A stretch of DNA of 64,000 nucleotides. It comes from VXMO01 sp965219405. Its GTDB lineage: Bacteria; Chloroflexota; Dehalococcoidia; UBA6926. Within the stretch, counting starts at the first letter, position 1. The number at the start of each line of letters is the position of its first letter. Under the pieces are notes generated by a model, which saw only the letters and a list, made by a program, of their open reading frames with translations, was not told where the DNA came from and searched no databases. The position numbers were made by a program, and so were the translations under genes. The stretch spans positions 124,001 through 188,000 of the forward strand of contig OZ244736.1 of the NCBI GenBank assembly GCA_965219405.1. Direction: 5' to 3'. Positions 35,347 to 44,413 of the stretch are shown here, in pieces.

Positions 35347-35835
35347 ATGGCATCAGAGAAGCAGGTCATTATCTATACGGACGGAGCTTGCGAGGGGAAT
35401 CCCGGCCCCGGCGGCTACGGAGTTGTGCTCATCCATAGCGACCGCCGCAGAGAGCTGAGTGAAGGATACCGTCTCACAACCAACAACCGCATGGAGCTTC
35501 TCGCCGTAATCCGTGGGCTTGAGGCCCTGAAGGAACGCTGCCGTGTGACACTGCACAGCGATTCCCGCTACGTGATTGACGGCATCGAGAAGGGGTGGGC
35601 GGCGCGGTGGCGGGCCAATGACTGGATGCGGAACAAGAAAGAGGCGGCCATCAACCCGGACCTATGGGGGCGGCTGCTGGACCTCTGTGATACCCACGAT
35701 GTTGAGTTCGGATGGGTTCGCGGCCATTCCGGCGTTCCCGAGAACGAGCGTTGCGACCGGCTCGCGGTCGAAGCGGCACGAGGCAAGAATCTGCAGACAG
35801 ATGAGATCTATGAAGCAGGGAGGCTAGCCACCTGA
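35347..35835 (+). CDS. rnhA: Ribonuclease HI
   Basis: 162 residues from ATG 35347 (an in-frame ATG at 35305 adds 14 residues). The four catalytic acids are visible: Asp in YTDGACEGNPGPGGYG, Glu in NNRMELLAVIRGLEAL, Asp in HSDSRYVIDGI and Asp in NERCDRLAVEAA. It removes RNA from RNA-DNA hybrids. The 3' end overlaps the convergent sufU 3' end by 12 bases. Confidence 0.95.
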   Translation: MASEKQVIIYTDGACEGNPGPGGYGVVLIHSDRRRELSEGYRLTTNNRMELLAVIRGLEALKERCRVTLHSDSRYVIDGIEKGWAARWRANDWMRNKKEAAINPDLWGRLLDLCDTHDVEFGWVRGHSGVPENERCDRLAVEAARGKNLQTDEIYEAGRLAT

Positions 35836-36318
35836 ATCCGGGTCGGACGAGCCCACATCCTCGCGGCCTGATGCGCCGCCGAGGGCTTTCTGAAGAGTAT
35901 CCCACGCGAGGACCGCGCACTTGATACGCGTGGGGAAACGGGAGGCGCCTTGCAGTGCCATCAGGTCCCCCATTACGTTCTCATCGACTTCATCACCCTG
36001 CATCATGGCGCGAAAGTTCTGCGCCAGCGATCGAGCATGCTCGATCGAGTGTCCTCGTATCGCCTCCGTCATCATCGACGCAGACGACTGGGAGATAGAG
36101 CAGCCCTGCCCGACAAAGGCGATATCCGCTACCTCGCCATCGTGCATACGGGCCGTCAGGCGAATCTCGTCGCCGCAGACCGGGTTGAATTGGGTCAGGT
36201 CGGCGTCTGCGCCGTCCAAGACCCGGTTGTTGCGGGGGATCCGATAGTGGTCAAGGATCAGGTCCCGGTACAGTTCATCAAATTGTGGTTCTGGCTCACG
36301 TCCTGCCAAAGAGTTCAC
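35824..36318 (-). CDS. sufU: SufU-type iron-sulfur scaffold / sulfur-transfer protein
   Basis: 164 residues. The three Cys of the zinc/sulfur site are visible in NPVCGDEI, GQGCSISQSS and IKCAVLAWD, with the SufU-specific spacing between second and third Cys. SufU accepts persulfide from SufS. It overlaps the 3' end of sufS by 23 bases. The last 16 residues are a Gly/Asp/Ser tail. Confidence 0.93.
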   Translation of the reverse strand: MNSLAGREPEPQFDELYRDLILDHYRIPRNNRVLDGADADLTQFNPVCGDEIRLTARMHDGEVADIAFVGQGCSISQSSASMMTEAIRGHSIEHARSLAQNFRAMMQGDEVDENVMGDLMALQGASRFPTRIKCAVLAWDTLQKALGGASGREDVGSSDPDSGG

Positions 36319-37546
36319 CAGCCTTTTTCAGCGCATCGATGAGTCGGTCGACATCCTCGTTCGTATTGTAAACGTAGAAGCTCGCGCGGGCCGTGGCGGG
36401 CACATTGAGACGGCGCATGAGCGGCTGTGCGCAGTGATGGCCGGCTCGGATCTGCACACCCTCCCAGTCCAATGTCTGGGCGATGTCATGCGGGTGGATC
36501 GATTCCACGGCGAATGAAACGACTCCGCCGCGATCCTCCGCGTTCGGCGGGCCGTGCAGTGTGACGCCCTCGCCAAGCGACCTCATCTGCCGCAGCGCGT
36601 ACTCCGTGATCTCGATCTCATGCTGCCGCACGCTGTCCATGCCGAGCTCGGTCAGGTAGTCGATAGCTGCGCCGAATGCGACGATGTCGGCGAAGTTCGG
36701 CGTGCCGGCCTCGAATTTCCAGGGCGGATCCTTCCACGTGAAGCCGTCCTCACGCACCTCCATGATCATTTCGCCGCCGCCGAGGAACGGCGGCATCTCA
36801 TCAAGCAACGCCCGCTTGCCGTAGAGGACGCCGACGCCCGTCGGCCCCAGCATCTTGTGTGAGGAAAAGACATAGAAATCGGCGTCCATCTCGCGGACAT
36901 CCACGGCGACGTGTGGCGCGCCCTGCGCGCCGTCCACGATGGCGATCGCGCCGACGGCGTGCGCCTTGTCCACGAGCTCACGCACGGGGTTTACGGTGCC
37001 AAGCACGTTGGAGACGTGGGTAAATGAGACGACCTTTGTTCGTTCGGTGATTAGCGTATCGATGTCGGAAAGATCGAGCCGGCCGTCATCCGTGACCGGG
37101 ATAAAGCGGACAATCGCCCCTCGCTCCGCGCAGATCATGTGCCACGGCACGATGTTGGAATGGTGCTCCATGAGGGTGACCAGCACCTCGTCACCCTCGT
37201 TCAGATTCGCTCGTCCCCAGGAATAGGCCAGCAAGTTCAGGGATTCAGTCGTGTTGCGGGTGAAAATAATCTCGCTTGAGGAGGCGGCATTGATGAACGC
37301 GGCCGTTTTCTCGCGGGCGCCCTCATAGGCGGCGGTTGATTCCTCGGACAGGGTGTAGATGCCGCGGTGGACGTTGGCGTTGGACGTTCGGTAGAAGTCG
37401 GCCAGCGCATCAATGACCTGCTTCGGCTTCTGTGATGTCGCCGTGCTGTCCAGGTAGACGAGGGGGTTGCCGTTGATGACGCGGGACAGGATAGGGAAGT
37501 CGCCGCGAATGGCCTCGACGTCAAGCTGCGGGGGCTGATCAGGCAC
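36296..37546 (-). CDS. sufS: Cysteine desulfurase SufS
   Basis: 416 residues, group II desulfurase giving persulfide sulfur for Fe-S assembly. PLP-binding Lys is in FYVFSSHKMLGPTG, substrate contacts in LMEHHSNIVPW, and the catalytic Cys in IRAGHHCAQPLM. Lies between sufC (29 bases upstream) and sufU, on the same strand. Confidence 0.95.
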   Translation of the reverse strand: MPDQPPQLDVEAIRGDFPILSRVINGNPLVYLDSTATSQKPKQVIDALADFYRTSNANVHRGIYTLSEESTAAYEGAREKTAAFINAASSSEIIFTRNTTESLNLLAYSWGRANLNEGDEVLVTLMEHHSNIVPWHMICAERGAIVRFIPVTDDGRLDLSDIDTLITERTKVVSFTHVSNVLGTVNPVRELVDKAHAVGAIAIVDGAQGAPHVAVDVREMDADFYVFSSHKMLGPTGVGVLYGKRALLDEMPPFLGGGEMIMEVREDGFTWKDPPWKFEAGTPNFADIVAFGAAIDYLTELGMDSVRQHEIEITEYALRQMRSLGEGVTLHGPPNAEDRGGVVSFAVESIHPHDIAQTLDWEGVQIRAGHHCAQPLMRRLNVPATARASFYVYNTNEDVDRLIDALKKAGELFGRT

Positions 37547-37575
37547 GGGGGCCGGCCTTGCGCGGTGTTGCCGCG

Positions 37576-38361
37576 CTACTGCGACGCCGGCGCGACGGCA
37601 CTGCCTGCGCCGGACCGAATGAGGTCATAACCGTGTTCCTCAAGGTCATGGGCCAACTCCGGGCCGCCCGACCTGACAATTGCGCCGTCTATCATGACAT
37701 GGACGGTGTCCGGCTCAACATAGTTCAGGATGCGCGTGTAGTGCGTGATGAGCAGAATGCCCAACTCCGGATTGCGGAGCTGATTCACGCCTTCAGAAAC
37801 GGTACGCAGAGCATCGATATCGAGGCCGGAGTCCGTCTCGTCCAAGATGGCGACTGTGGGGTTCAGAACGGCGAGCTGAAGGATCTCGCTGCGCTTCTTC
37901 TCTCCGCCGGAGAAACCGGAGTTGACGTAGCGGGTTGCAAATGCGCGATCCATGCCCAGCGCGTCCATCTTTTCGTTGACCATCTGCCGAAACTCGACAA
38001 GCGGCATCTCCTCGTCCCGATGGGCGTTCACCATCTGCCGCAGAAAGTTGATCAACGTGACGCCGGCAATCTCGACGGGATACTGCGAGGCGAGGAAGAT
38101 TCCGGCAAGAGATCGCAGGTCCGGCAGCATGAGTGTGATGTCCTCGCCCTTGTAGAGGATGCGTCCGCCGGTCACAACGTAGCGGGGGTTGCCCATCAGC
38201 GTATTGGCGAGCGTGCTCTTGCCGGAGCCGTTGGGCCCCATGACAGTGTTGACCTTACCTGTGGGAATCTCGAGATTGACGCCCTTCAGGATCTCCTTGC
38301 CGTCTACCGCCACATGGAGATCCTCCACGACCATGACGGCATTTCCGTTCTTGCTTGACAC
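37576..38361 (-). CDS. sufC: SUF ATPase SufC
   Basis: 261 residues, ABC-type ATPase of the SufBCD scaffold complex. Walker A GPNGSGKSTLANTLMG, signature GFSGGEKKRSEILQ, Walker B VAILDETDSGLDID. The start is a GTG with AGGGGG about ten bases upstream; an ATG nine codons in is possible. The usual partners sufB and sufD are not next to it and not in this window. Confidence 0.95.
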   Translation of the reverse strand: MSSKNGNAVMVVEDLHVAVDGKEILKGVNLEIPTGKVNTVMGPNGSGKSTLANTLMGNPRYVVTGGRILYKGEDITLMLPDLRSLAGIFLASQYPVEIAGVTLINFLRQMVNAHRDEEMPLVEFRQMVNEKMDALGMDRAFATRYVNSGFSGGEKKRSEILQLAVLNPTVAILDETDSGLDIDALRTVSEGVNQLRNPELGILLITHYTRILNYVEPDTVHVMIDGAIVRSGGPELAHDLEEHGYDLIRSGAGSAVAPASQ

Positions 38362-38501
38362 TGACTAACGCCCCCTGCGCGTGTGGTTGGAATTGGCGAT
38401 TGTATCGAAAGTTCGGCGCGGCACACCGCGCCATCATTGACCCAAGTGAATGGCTCATACGTGATGCCATTCTACGGAACGGCGGCAACGCATGGCAAGG
38501 G

Positions 38502-38533
38502 AAAAGGCGGATATGAGACTACCCCCTCCGCCT
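38502..38533 (-). terminator. Hairpin with T-run downstream of fumC
   Basis: On the minus strand, 38533-38527 (AGGCGGA) pairs with 38511-38505 (TCCGCCT), 7 bp around a 15-base loop, and TTT follows at once. Lies 70 bases beyond the fumC stop, in the 243-base gap before sufC, which otherwise shows only a TACAAT -10-like box for sufC. Confidence 0.55.
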
Positions 38534-38604
38534 CAATGCCATTCTCGCCGGATCGCGGTGAGTCACCTTCTTCCGAAAGGAGAGCCGGATCGCGAACTCT
38601 AAAA

Positions 38605-40005
38605 CTATCCCCCACCTCCGCCGGAGAAGCCGGGCTCCGTCATCTTGGCGGCGTCAAGGATTTCCTCCAGCGCCGCCTCGCCTAGCTCCGTCGTCCGTAG
38701 GGCCACTTGTCGCACGGTTTCGCCCGTTTCCGATGCCTCATGCGCGATTGCGGCGGCGGCATCGTAGCCGATGACCGGGGCGAGCGCCGTGCAGATCGCC
38801 AGCCCTTGCTCCACGGTCTCTGGCCCGCGCTGCGTGGAAACAAGCCCCTCGATGCACTGCTCACGGAAGTTGTCCGCCTCCGCGGCAAGCAGAGCGATGG
38901 ACTGCAGCAGATTGTACGCCGCGACGGGCATCATGACGTTCAACTCGAAGTTGCTGCCCTGCGCGTCGGCGATTGTCACGGTCACGTGGTTGCCCATGAC
39001 CTGCGCCGCCGCCTGCGCAACGGACTCCGCGATGACGGGGTTGATCTTGCCGGGCATGATCGATGAGCCCGGCTGGACCTCCGGCAGGGCGATCTCGCCG
39101 AATCCGGCGCGCGGCCCGGAGCCGAGCCAACGCACGTCGTTGGCGATCTTCAACATGCTGACCGCGACGGTGTTGAGGACGCCGCTCGCCTCCGTGACGG
39201 CATTCAGCGTGCTCTGCGCCTGGAAGTGGTTCTCCGTCTCACGGATGGGGAGGCCGGTGGAGGACGCGAGACGCGCGCAGACCATCTCCGAGAACGCAAT
39301 GTCACGCCCAATGCCGGTGCCGACGGCCGTCCCGCCGAGCGGGACCTCGCAGAGTTCATCGACGGCGTGACGCAGCCGCCGAACCGCCCGCTCCATTTGC
39401 CCCGCATGGCCCAGAAACTCCTGGCCGAGCCGGATGGGCGTGGCGTCCTGCAGGTGCGTGCGGCCCGTCTTGATGATGTCCCAAAAGGCCGCCGATTTGT
39501 CGGCAAGCGTCTGTTGCAGGCGCTCCAATGCGGGCACGAGTTCTATAACAATGCCGTGCGCGGCGGCGACCTGTATGGCCGTGGGTATGACATCGTTGGA
39601 AGACTGACCGCGGTTGACGTGGTCGTTGGGATGAACCATGCGCGAGCCGACCTCGCCGCCGAGAATCTGCGTCGCGCGGTTTGCGATGACCTCGTTCGCG
39701 TTCATGTTGGTGGACGTGCCGGAGCCGGTCTGGAAGATATCGAGCACGAAATGGTCGTCATGCTCGCCGTCCATCACTTCCTGTGCCGCAGATCGGACGG
39801 CCGCGGCCATCTCCGGCGCGACACCACCGAGTTCTTCGTTGACTTCGGCGGCGGAGCGCTTGATCAGCGCGAGGGCTCGGATGAAGCTTCGGGAGAAGCG
39901 AAGGCCGCTGATGGGAAAATTGCGGACCGCGCGCTGTGTCTGCGCGCCCCAGAGGGCCTCGTCCGGCACCTCCATCTCGCCCATTGAGTCACGTTCGATG
40001 CGCAT
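38605..40005 (-). CDS. fumC: Fumarate hydratase class II
   Basis: 466 residues. FumC hydrates fumarate to L-malate in the TCA cycle and needs no Fe-S cluster. Signatures are FQTGSGTSTNMNANEV, HVNRGQSSNDVIPTA-like HPNDHVNRGQSSND, and the superfamily motif GSSIMPGKINPV. AGGAGGAC lies before the ATG. The Gly-rich last residues (GFSGGGGG) are unusual but harmless. Confidence 0.96.
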   Translation of the reverse strand: MRIERDSMGEMEVPDEALWGAQTQRAVRNFPISGLRFSRSFIRALALIKRSAAEVNEELGGVAPEMAAAVRSAAQEVMDGEHDDHFVLDIFQTGSGTSTNMNANEVIANRATQILGGEVGSRMVHPNDHVNRGQSSNDVIPTAIQVAAAHGIVIELVPALERLQQTLADKSAAFWDIIKTGRTHLQDATPIRLGQEFLGHAGQMERAVRRLRHAVDELCEVPLGGTAVGTGIGRDIAFSEMVCARLASSTGLPIRETENHFQAQSTLNAVTEASGVLNTVAVSMLKIANDVRWLGSGPRAGFGEIALPEVQPGSSIMPGKINPVIAESVAQAAAQVMGNHVTVTIADAQGSNFELNVMMPVAAYNLLQSIALLAAEADNFREQCIEGLVSTQRGPETVEQGLAICTALAPVIGYDAAAAIAHEASETGETVRQVALRTTELGEAALEEILDAAKMTEPGFSGGGGG

Positions 40006-40117
40006 AGAGAAATCGTCCTCCTGTTGCCGCGTGATTGATCGGCGCGGCGCTTCGAAGGCCGCCCCGCCCAGTCATGATACTAGCGAGACCGAGACGCTGC
40101 CGCCCAAGGTCGGGCAA

Positions 40118-41632
40118 CTATCCCGAGGTAAGCATCAGCGATTCTCTCGATCCGTTTATTGAATTCGCCGACAGGCTCAAAAATCCCTGGTAGCGGCGCG
40201 CTGACAGCCGTACCGGGTGACTCTTATCGCCTTCCTGAAGGAGATGGCGCGCGCGACGGCTTGCCTCCGATTCACCGGGATTCGGCAGGGCAGCATATAC
40301 TTCCCGCGTCCGCCGCTCGAGCTCGGCATCAGATTCCAGGTCAGCCACCGCAAGCAGGAAGGGGAGGACGGCGGTTGCGATGATGTCCAGGGCACGACCC
40401 CAGCCGAGAAGGGCGGACGTTCTGCCCCGTCGAGCGACATCGAAATCCCGGTGGGATGCCCAGTAGCCTCCCGCCGGAATGATGAGCGTGTCGGTCAGCC
40501 GCGCGGCGGTATCGCGAGGACTCTCATCCTCAGTAATTGCAGCTCTCAGGTCGTTCGGCAGTCCCTGCCCAGCCAACCAACGCCGCATCATCTCGACTGC
40601 CGCGCCCATTCGCCGTATCGGATGGTTGTCAGGGCGCACGCGGAATGTCTGCCATGACTCGCGCGGCAACGATTCCAGGCCCGGATAGCGCGCCCACTCC
40701 GCCTCCGCCGCCGTCGTCAAATGGTCACGAGTGTCCGTTTTCTGTCCGGCGAACGAAAGTCGACCCTGCTCCTCTTTGCTACGCTGCGACGGCAGCAACC
40801 CCGCCGTCCCAAACAGGAGGCCCGTCAGCCGCGCCAGGCGTGCCTCCTCGTCTGGTGCGCCGTCCGTCAAGCCGCCCAGAGTGTCGATCGGCATGAGCCG
40901 CGCGACCTCCTGGAATGCGGTCATATTGCGGGTATACCCAAGACCCCTCAAGAGAGCTTCATACAGCGCCTGCTCCGACCCGACAACGGCGATGTCACCC
41001 TCCATGGCCGCCGCCCGCTCCTCGAGCCGCGCATCACCAAGCGAGTCAAGTATCTCGACCACGCCGCGCGCCTTTCGTGTGCCGAGACCTGGAATAGCGC
41101 GTGGCTGTCGATTTGCGCCTGCGACCATGCGCTTTCCTTGGCGCATTTCGAGCACAGACGCTCCCGCAATCTCCGTCATCCCCTGTACGTCCTCAACGAC
41201 GTGTAGCACGACGCTCGCAAAGGCCGGGTTCGTTTCATGCCCGTGCGCGAACCAGTCCGTGGCGCGCAGGTGCATCTCAACGTCGCCACGGATGACGCGG
41301 CGCGGTTGGCCGGGGGACGCAATCGCGATGACTGCGCCCAGGAAATCCGGGCCGTCGCCGGAGTTACGGACACCTGGCTGAAGAACTTCAACCGCGGCTC
41401 CGGTGACGGTTCTCAGTCGCTGTCCCCGCCTGTTCGCCACGCCGGACTCCCACGCGTCGCAGAGGTCTTTTTCGCTTGGCCACGCGCCCAGTGCCCCGGA
41501 CACGCCGACGGCATAATGCGCCGCTCCGTCACGAATACTGGATCTTATGGACGGCCTGGCATCGCCATCCGAGTAGGAGGCGCGGCGCAGACGCCGCAGT
41601 TCGATACCGTTCACTGAATCAATCCCGCGCAT
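40118..41632 (-). CDS. DUF2851 family protein
   Basis: 504 residues from ATG 41632 (a TTG at 41650 is the frame limit). Conserved parts include VLQPGVRNSGDGPDFLGAVI, GDVEMHLRATDWFAHGHE and FASVVLHVVED, which I recognise as DUF2851. The GDVE..H..DW..HGH pattern resembles a metal-dependent or nuclease-like site, but no function is established that I know of. It follows proA by 22 bases, yet has its own near-leaderless promoter signal. Confidence 0.8.
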   Translation of the reverse strand: MRGIDSVNGIELRRLRRASYSDGDARPSIRSSIRDGAAHYAVGVSGALGAWPSEKDLCDAWESGVANRRGQRLRTVTGAAVEVLQPGVRNSGDGPDFLGAVIAIASPGQPRRVIRGDVEMHLRATDWFAHGHETNPAFASVVLHVVEDVQGMTEIAGASVLEMRQGKRMVAGANRQPRAIPGLGTRKARGVVEILDSLGDARLEERAAAMEGDIAVVGSEQALYEALLRGLGYTRNMTAFQEVARLMPIDTLGGLTDGAPDEEARLARLTGLLFGTAGLLPSQRSKEEQGRLSFAGQKTDTRDHLTTAAEAEWARYPGLESLPRESWQTFRVRPDNHPIRRMGAAVEMMRRWLAGQGLPNDLRAAITEDESPRDTAARLTDTLIIPAGGYWASHRDFDVARRGRTSALLGWGRALDIIATAVLPFLLAVADLESDAELERRTREVYAALPNPGESEASRRARHLLQEGDKSHPVRLSARRYQGFLSLSANSINGSRESLMLTSG

Positions 41633-41638
41633 GTCAGG

Positions 41639-41644
41639 ATTGTA
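41639..41644 (-). promoter_or_regulatory. -10 element of a near-leaderless promoter for the DUF2851 gene
   Basis: On the minus strand TACAAT is followed by six bases and the ATG at 41632. No ribosome-binding site is present. Mirrors the arrangement at 20556. Confidence 0.45.
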
Positions 41645-41654
41645 GCGCAAGTGT

Positions 41655-42959
41655 TCAGGTCCGGGTTTGGCCGTCTCCGACGATGGTCCACTTGTAGGAC
41701 GTCAGTTCTCGCAGTCCCATTGGCCCACGCGCGTGCAGCTTGTTGGTGCTGATCGCTACCTCCGCGCCCAGCCCCAGCTGCGCGCCATCCGTAAACCGGC
41801 TTGAAGCGTTCACGATGACTGCCGCCGCGTCCACCTCATCAAGGAACCGCGCCGCGTTCTCGTCACTCGTCGTCAGGATCGCCTCCGTGTGGCCGGAGCC
41901 GTATTCCGCGATGTGCTCCAGCGCCTCATCGATGGAATCGACCACCTTCACAGCGGCCGTCAGGGACAGGAATTCGCGGCCCCAATCGTCCTCGACGGCT
42001 GTGATGACCCGCGTGGGAGGCTCAGGGCCAATCAGCGCGAGCGAGCGCCTGTCCGCGTGGATCTCCACGTTGTCCCGCGCCCACGCCGCCACCACGGCGG
42101 GAAGCAGCGTAGGAGCGGCCTGCGCATGGACAAGCAGCGTGTCCAGCGCATTGCACACCGTCGGCCGCTGCACCTTGGCGTTGTAGGCGATGGCGACAGC
42201 TTGCTCGATGTCCGCGTCCGCATCCACATAGGTGTGGCAGACGCCGATACCCCCCGTCACAACGGGAATCCGAGCGTTGTCCCGCACAAAGCGAATGAGC
42301 GTATCGCTGCCGCGCGGAATCAACAGGTCGATCCCGCCCTCGTATACCAGCATCTGCCCGACGATGGCCCTGTCGGTGGATTCGATGATCTGGGCCGCGT
42401 CCCGAGGCAGCCCGGCATCCTCCAACGCCTCTTGCACGATGCCTGCGAGCGTCGTCGTGGAGTTGATGGCCTCTTTCCCGCCCCGCAGGATGACGGCGTT
42501 GCCGGACTTGATGCAGAGGGCGGCGATGTCGATGGTGACGTTTGGACGGCTCTCATAGACGGCGGCGATGACGCCGAGCGGCACGCGCCTGCGGCAGATG
42601 CGGAGGCCGTTGGGAAGGGTTGATATATCGAACTCCTCGCCGATGGGATCCGGCAAGGCGATGGTTGCCCGAACATCGGCGGCCATCCCCCGCACGCGCT
42701 CCTCGTTCAGCAAAAGCCGATCCAGCAAGACATCCGACATGCCGTCTGCCTGCGCCGACGCATAATCCTGCGCGTTGGCGGCGACGATTTCGTCGGCGCG
42801 CTCCTCCAGCGAAGCCGCGATGCGCTCAAGCGCCCGGTTCTTCTCCTCTGTAGACGCCCGCGAAAGCGGCCGGCTCGCCTTGCGCGCCGCCTGCGCCTTG
42901 CTGACGAGCTCCTCTGAAAGTTCACCCATTTCGGTTGATCGTGTCGCGGTCGCCGTCAT
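41655..42959 (-). CDS. proA: Gamma-glutamyl phosphate reductase
   Basis: 434 residues from ATG 42959. Second step of proline synthesis, making glutamate 5-semialdehyde with NADPH. The catalytic Cys is in RPTVCNALDTLLVH; other signatures are YESRPNVTIDIAALCIKSGN and GITAR-like RGPMGLRELTSYKW at the end. It lies 117 bases downstream of proB on the same strand. Confidence 0.96.
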   Translation of the reverse strand: MTATATRSTEMGELSEELVSKAQAARKASRPLSRASTEEKNRALERIAASLEERADEIVAANAQDYASAQADGMSDVLLDRLLLNEERVRGMAADVRATIALPDPIGEEFDISTLPNGLRICRRRVPLGVIAAVYESRPNVTIDIAALCIKSGNAVILRGGKEAINSTTTLAGIVQEALEDAGLPRDAAQIIESTDRAIVGQMLVYEGGIDLLIPRGSDTLIRFVRDNARIPVVTGGIGVCHTYVDADADIEQAVAIAYNAKVQRPTVCNALDTLLVHAQAAPTLLPAVVAAWARDNVEIHADRRSLALIGPEPPTRVITAVEDDWGREFLSLTAAVKVVDSIDEALEHIAEYGSGHTEAILTTSDENAARFLDEVDAAAVIVNASSRFTDGAQLGLGAEVAISTNKLHARGPMGLRELTSYKWTIVGDGQTRT

Positions 42960-43076
42960 CACGGTCACTCTTTCCCTGGACGGCAATGAAGAGTCTATGC
43001 CGCCGACTATTAGCGTTTATCGATTCTCCAATTGTAATTGCGTGGATGGGGGCCTTCAAATGAGTCAGGCCGCCCC

Positions 43077-44282
43077 TCACAGCAACGTCAGGTGGTCGCG
43101 GTGGACCATCTCTTCGCCGTGATAGATGGCACCAGAATCGCTTTGCGCGTCAAAGAAAGCGCGCACCTCAGGGGAGTGAAGACCTGCCAGACGCCGCATG
43201 AGGCCTGCGGGATAAGAGACCGCCCCCCGCGCCACGCCCGTCTCGTCCGGCCCGACGATCTCCACGACGTCGCCGGTGGTGAACTCGCCGCGTACCTCGC
43301 GAACCCCGACCGCGAGGAGGCTTGATGTACCCTTTCGCAGCGCCCTCGCAGCGCCCTCGTCCACAACAACCTGTCCACGCACGAAGAGGGGACCGAGGGA
43401 ACGCCTCCGGGCGGACGGACGCCGTCGTCCCCATGCCTCAAACCGCGTCCCGATATCCTCGCCCCGCGCGATACGCAGCAACACGTCCGGGGTCTTGCCG
43501 TTGGCAATCACGACCGCAGTGCCCCAGGATGTGGCCTCCGCGGCTGCCCGAACCTTTGATGCCATACCCCCGCGTCCCAGTTCGCTCGGCATCTCGGCGG
43601 CCATCGCGAGCGTGGCGTCCGTCACACGGTCTACGCGGTGAATAAGCGCCGCATCCGGGTTGGCACGTGGATCACTGTCGTAGAGCCCGTCGCGATCCGT
43701 CAGGAGTATCAGCATATCCGCCGCCATGAGATTCGTGAGAGCGGCTGAGAGCGTGTCGTTGTCGCCGAGTGTTTCGCTCAGTTCCTCCGAGGCGACGACA
43801 TCGTTCTCGTTGATGACGGGAATCACGCCGAAGCCCAGCAGTTCACGCAGCGTGCGGCGAATGCTGACAGCGGAACGGCCTGCAGTGAAGTCGGATCGGG
43901 TGATAAGCGCCTGGCCGACGATGAGCCCGTGATCCGTGAATGCCGCCTCCCACGAGCGCATGAGTCGGTGCTGCCCTATCGCCGCGAGGGCCTGCAGCGT
44001 CGCGACTCCCCGTCCTCTGCCCCGTAGACCGATGATGCTGCGTCCAAGAGCAACTGCCGCGGACGTGACGACAATCACCTGCGATTGGGCAGCAACAATC
44101 TCCGCGACCTGCTTCGCAATCGACGTGATGAGACCGTCATCAAGTTGATCACCACCACCTGTCAGCACACCGGTGCCGAGCTTGGCGATGATCAGCTGAT
44201 TACGAGGCAACGCAGCGCCCTGATGCGTGTCTAATCCGGTGTTATTGACCACAATCGCTCTCTCGCCAGCCCTCGGCGGCAT
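43077..44282 (-). CDS. proB: Glutamate 5-kinase with PUA domain
   Basis: 401 residues from ATG 44282; a TTG at 44324 would add 14. First step of proline synthesis. The kinase part has LIIAKLGTGVLTGGG, VIPVINENDVVASEE and DGLYDSDPRANPDA; the Lys-Leu-Gly-Thr replaces the more usual KVGT/S. The C-terminal PUA domain begins near GPLFVRGQVVVDEGA. The N-terminus before the KLGT motif is some 30 residues longer than normal, so the start is uncertain. Confidence 0.93.
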   Translation of the reverse strand: MPPRAGERAIVVNNTGLDTHQGAALPRNQLIIAKLGTGVLTGGGDQLDDGLITSIAKQVAEIVAAQSQVIVVTSAAVALGRSIIGLRGRGRGVATLQALAAIGQHRLMRSWEAAFTDHGLIVGQALITRSDFTAGRSAVSIRRTLRELLGFGVIPVINENDVVASEELSETLGDNDTLSAALTNLMAADMLILLTDRDGLYDSDPRANPDAALIHRVDRVTDATLAMAAEMPSELGRGGMASKVRAAAEATSWGTAVVIANGKTPDVLLRIARGEDIGTRFEAWGRRRPSARRRSLGPLFVRGQVVVDEGAARALRKGTSSLLAVGVREVRGEFTTGDVVEIVGPDETGVARGAVSYPAGLMRRLAGLHSPEVRAFFDAQSDSGAIYHGEEMVHRDHLTLL

Positions 44283-44334
44283 TCCAGAAATACAGTCCAA
44301 CGATAATCCGTTGCCAAACGACAACGGTGTTAAA

Positions 44335-44340
44335 AGTATA
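44335..44340 (-). promoter_or_regulatory. Candidate -10 element for proB
   Basis: TATACT on the minus strand, ten bases before a TTG (44324) and 52 before the ATG at 44282, in the short divergent region with recF. No convincing -35. Confidence 0.35.
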
Positions 44341-44362
44341 TCCCCGTCATTCCTCTGCCACT

Positions 44363-44370
44363 GCTACAAT
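44363..44370 (+). promoter_or_regulatory. Candidate extended -10 promoter for recF
   Basis: TGCTACAAT, an extended -10, with TACAAT at 44365-44370, lies 43 bases before the recF GTG. No -35 match is visible, which extended -10 promoters can lack. Confidence 0.45.
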
Positions 44371-44413
44371 CGGCTTGCCGCCGGATAGCGGCGACGATTC
44401 GAGTACCTGGCAG

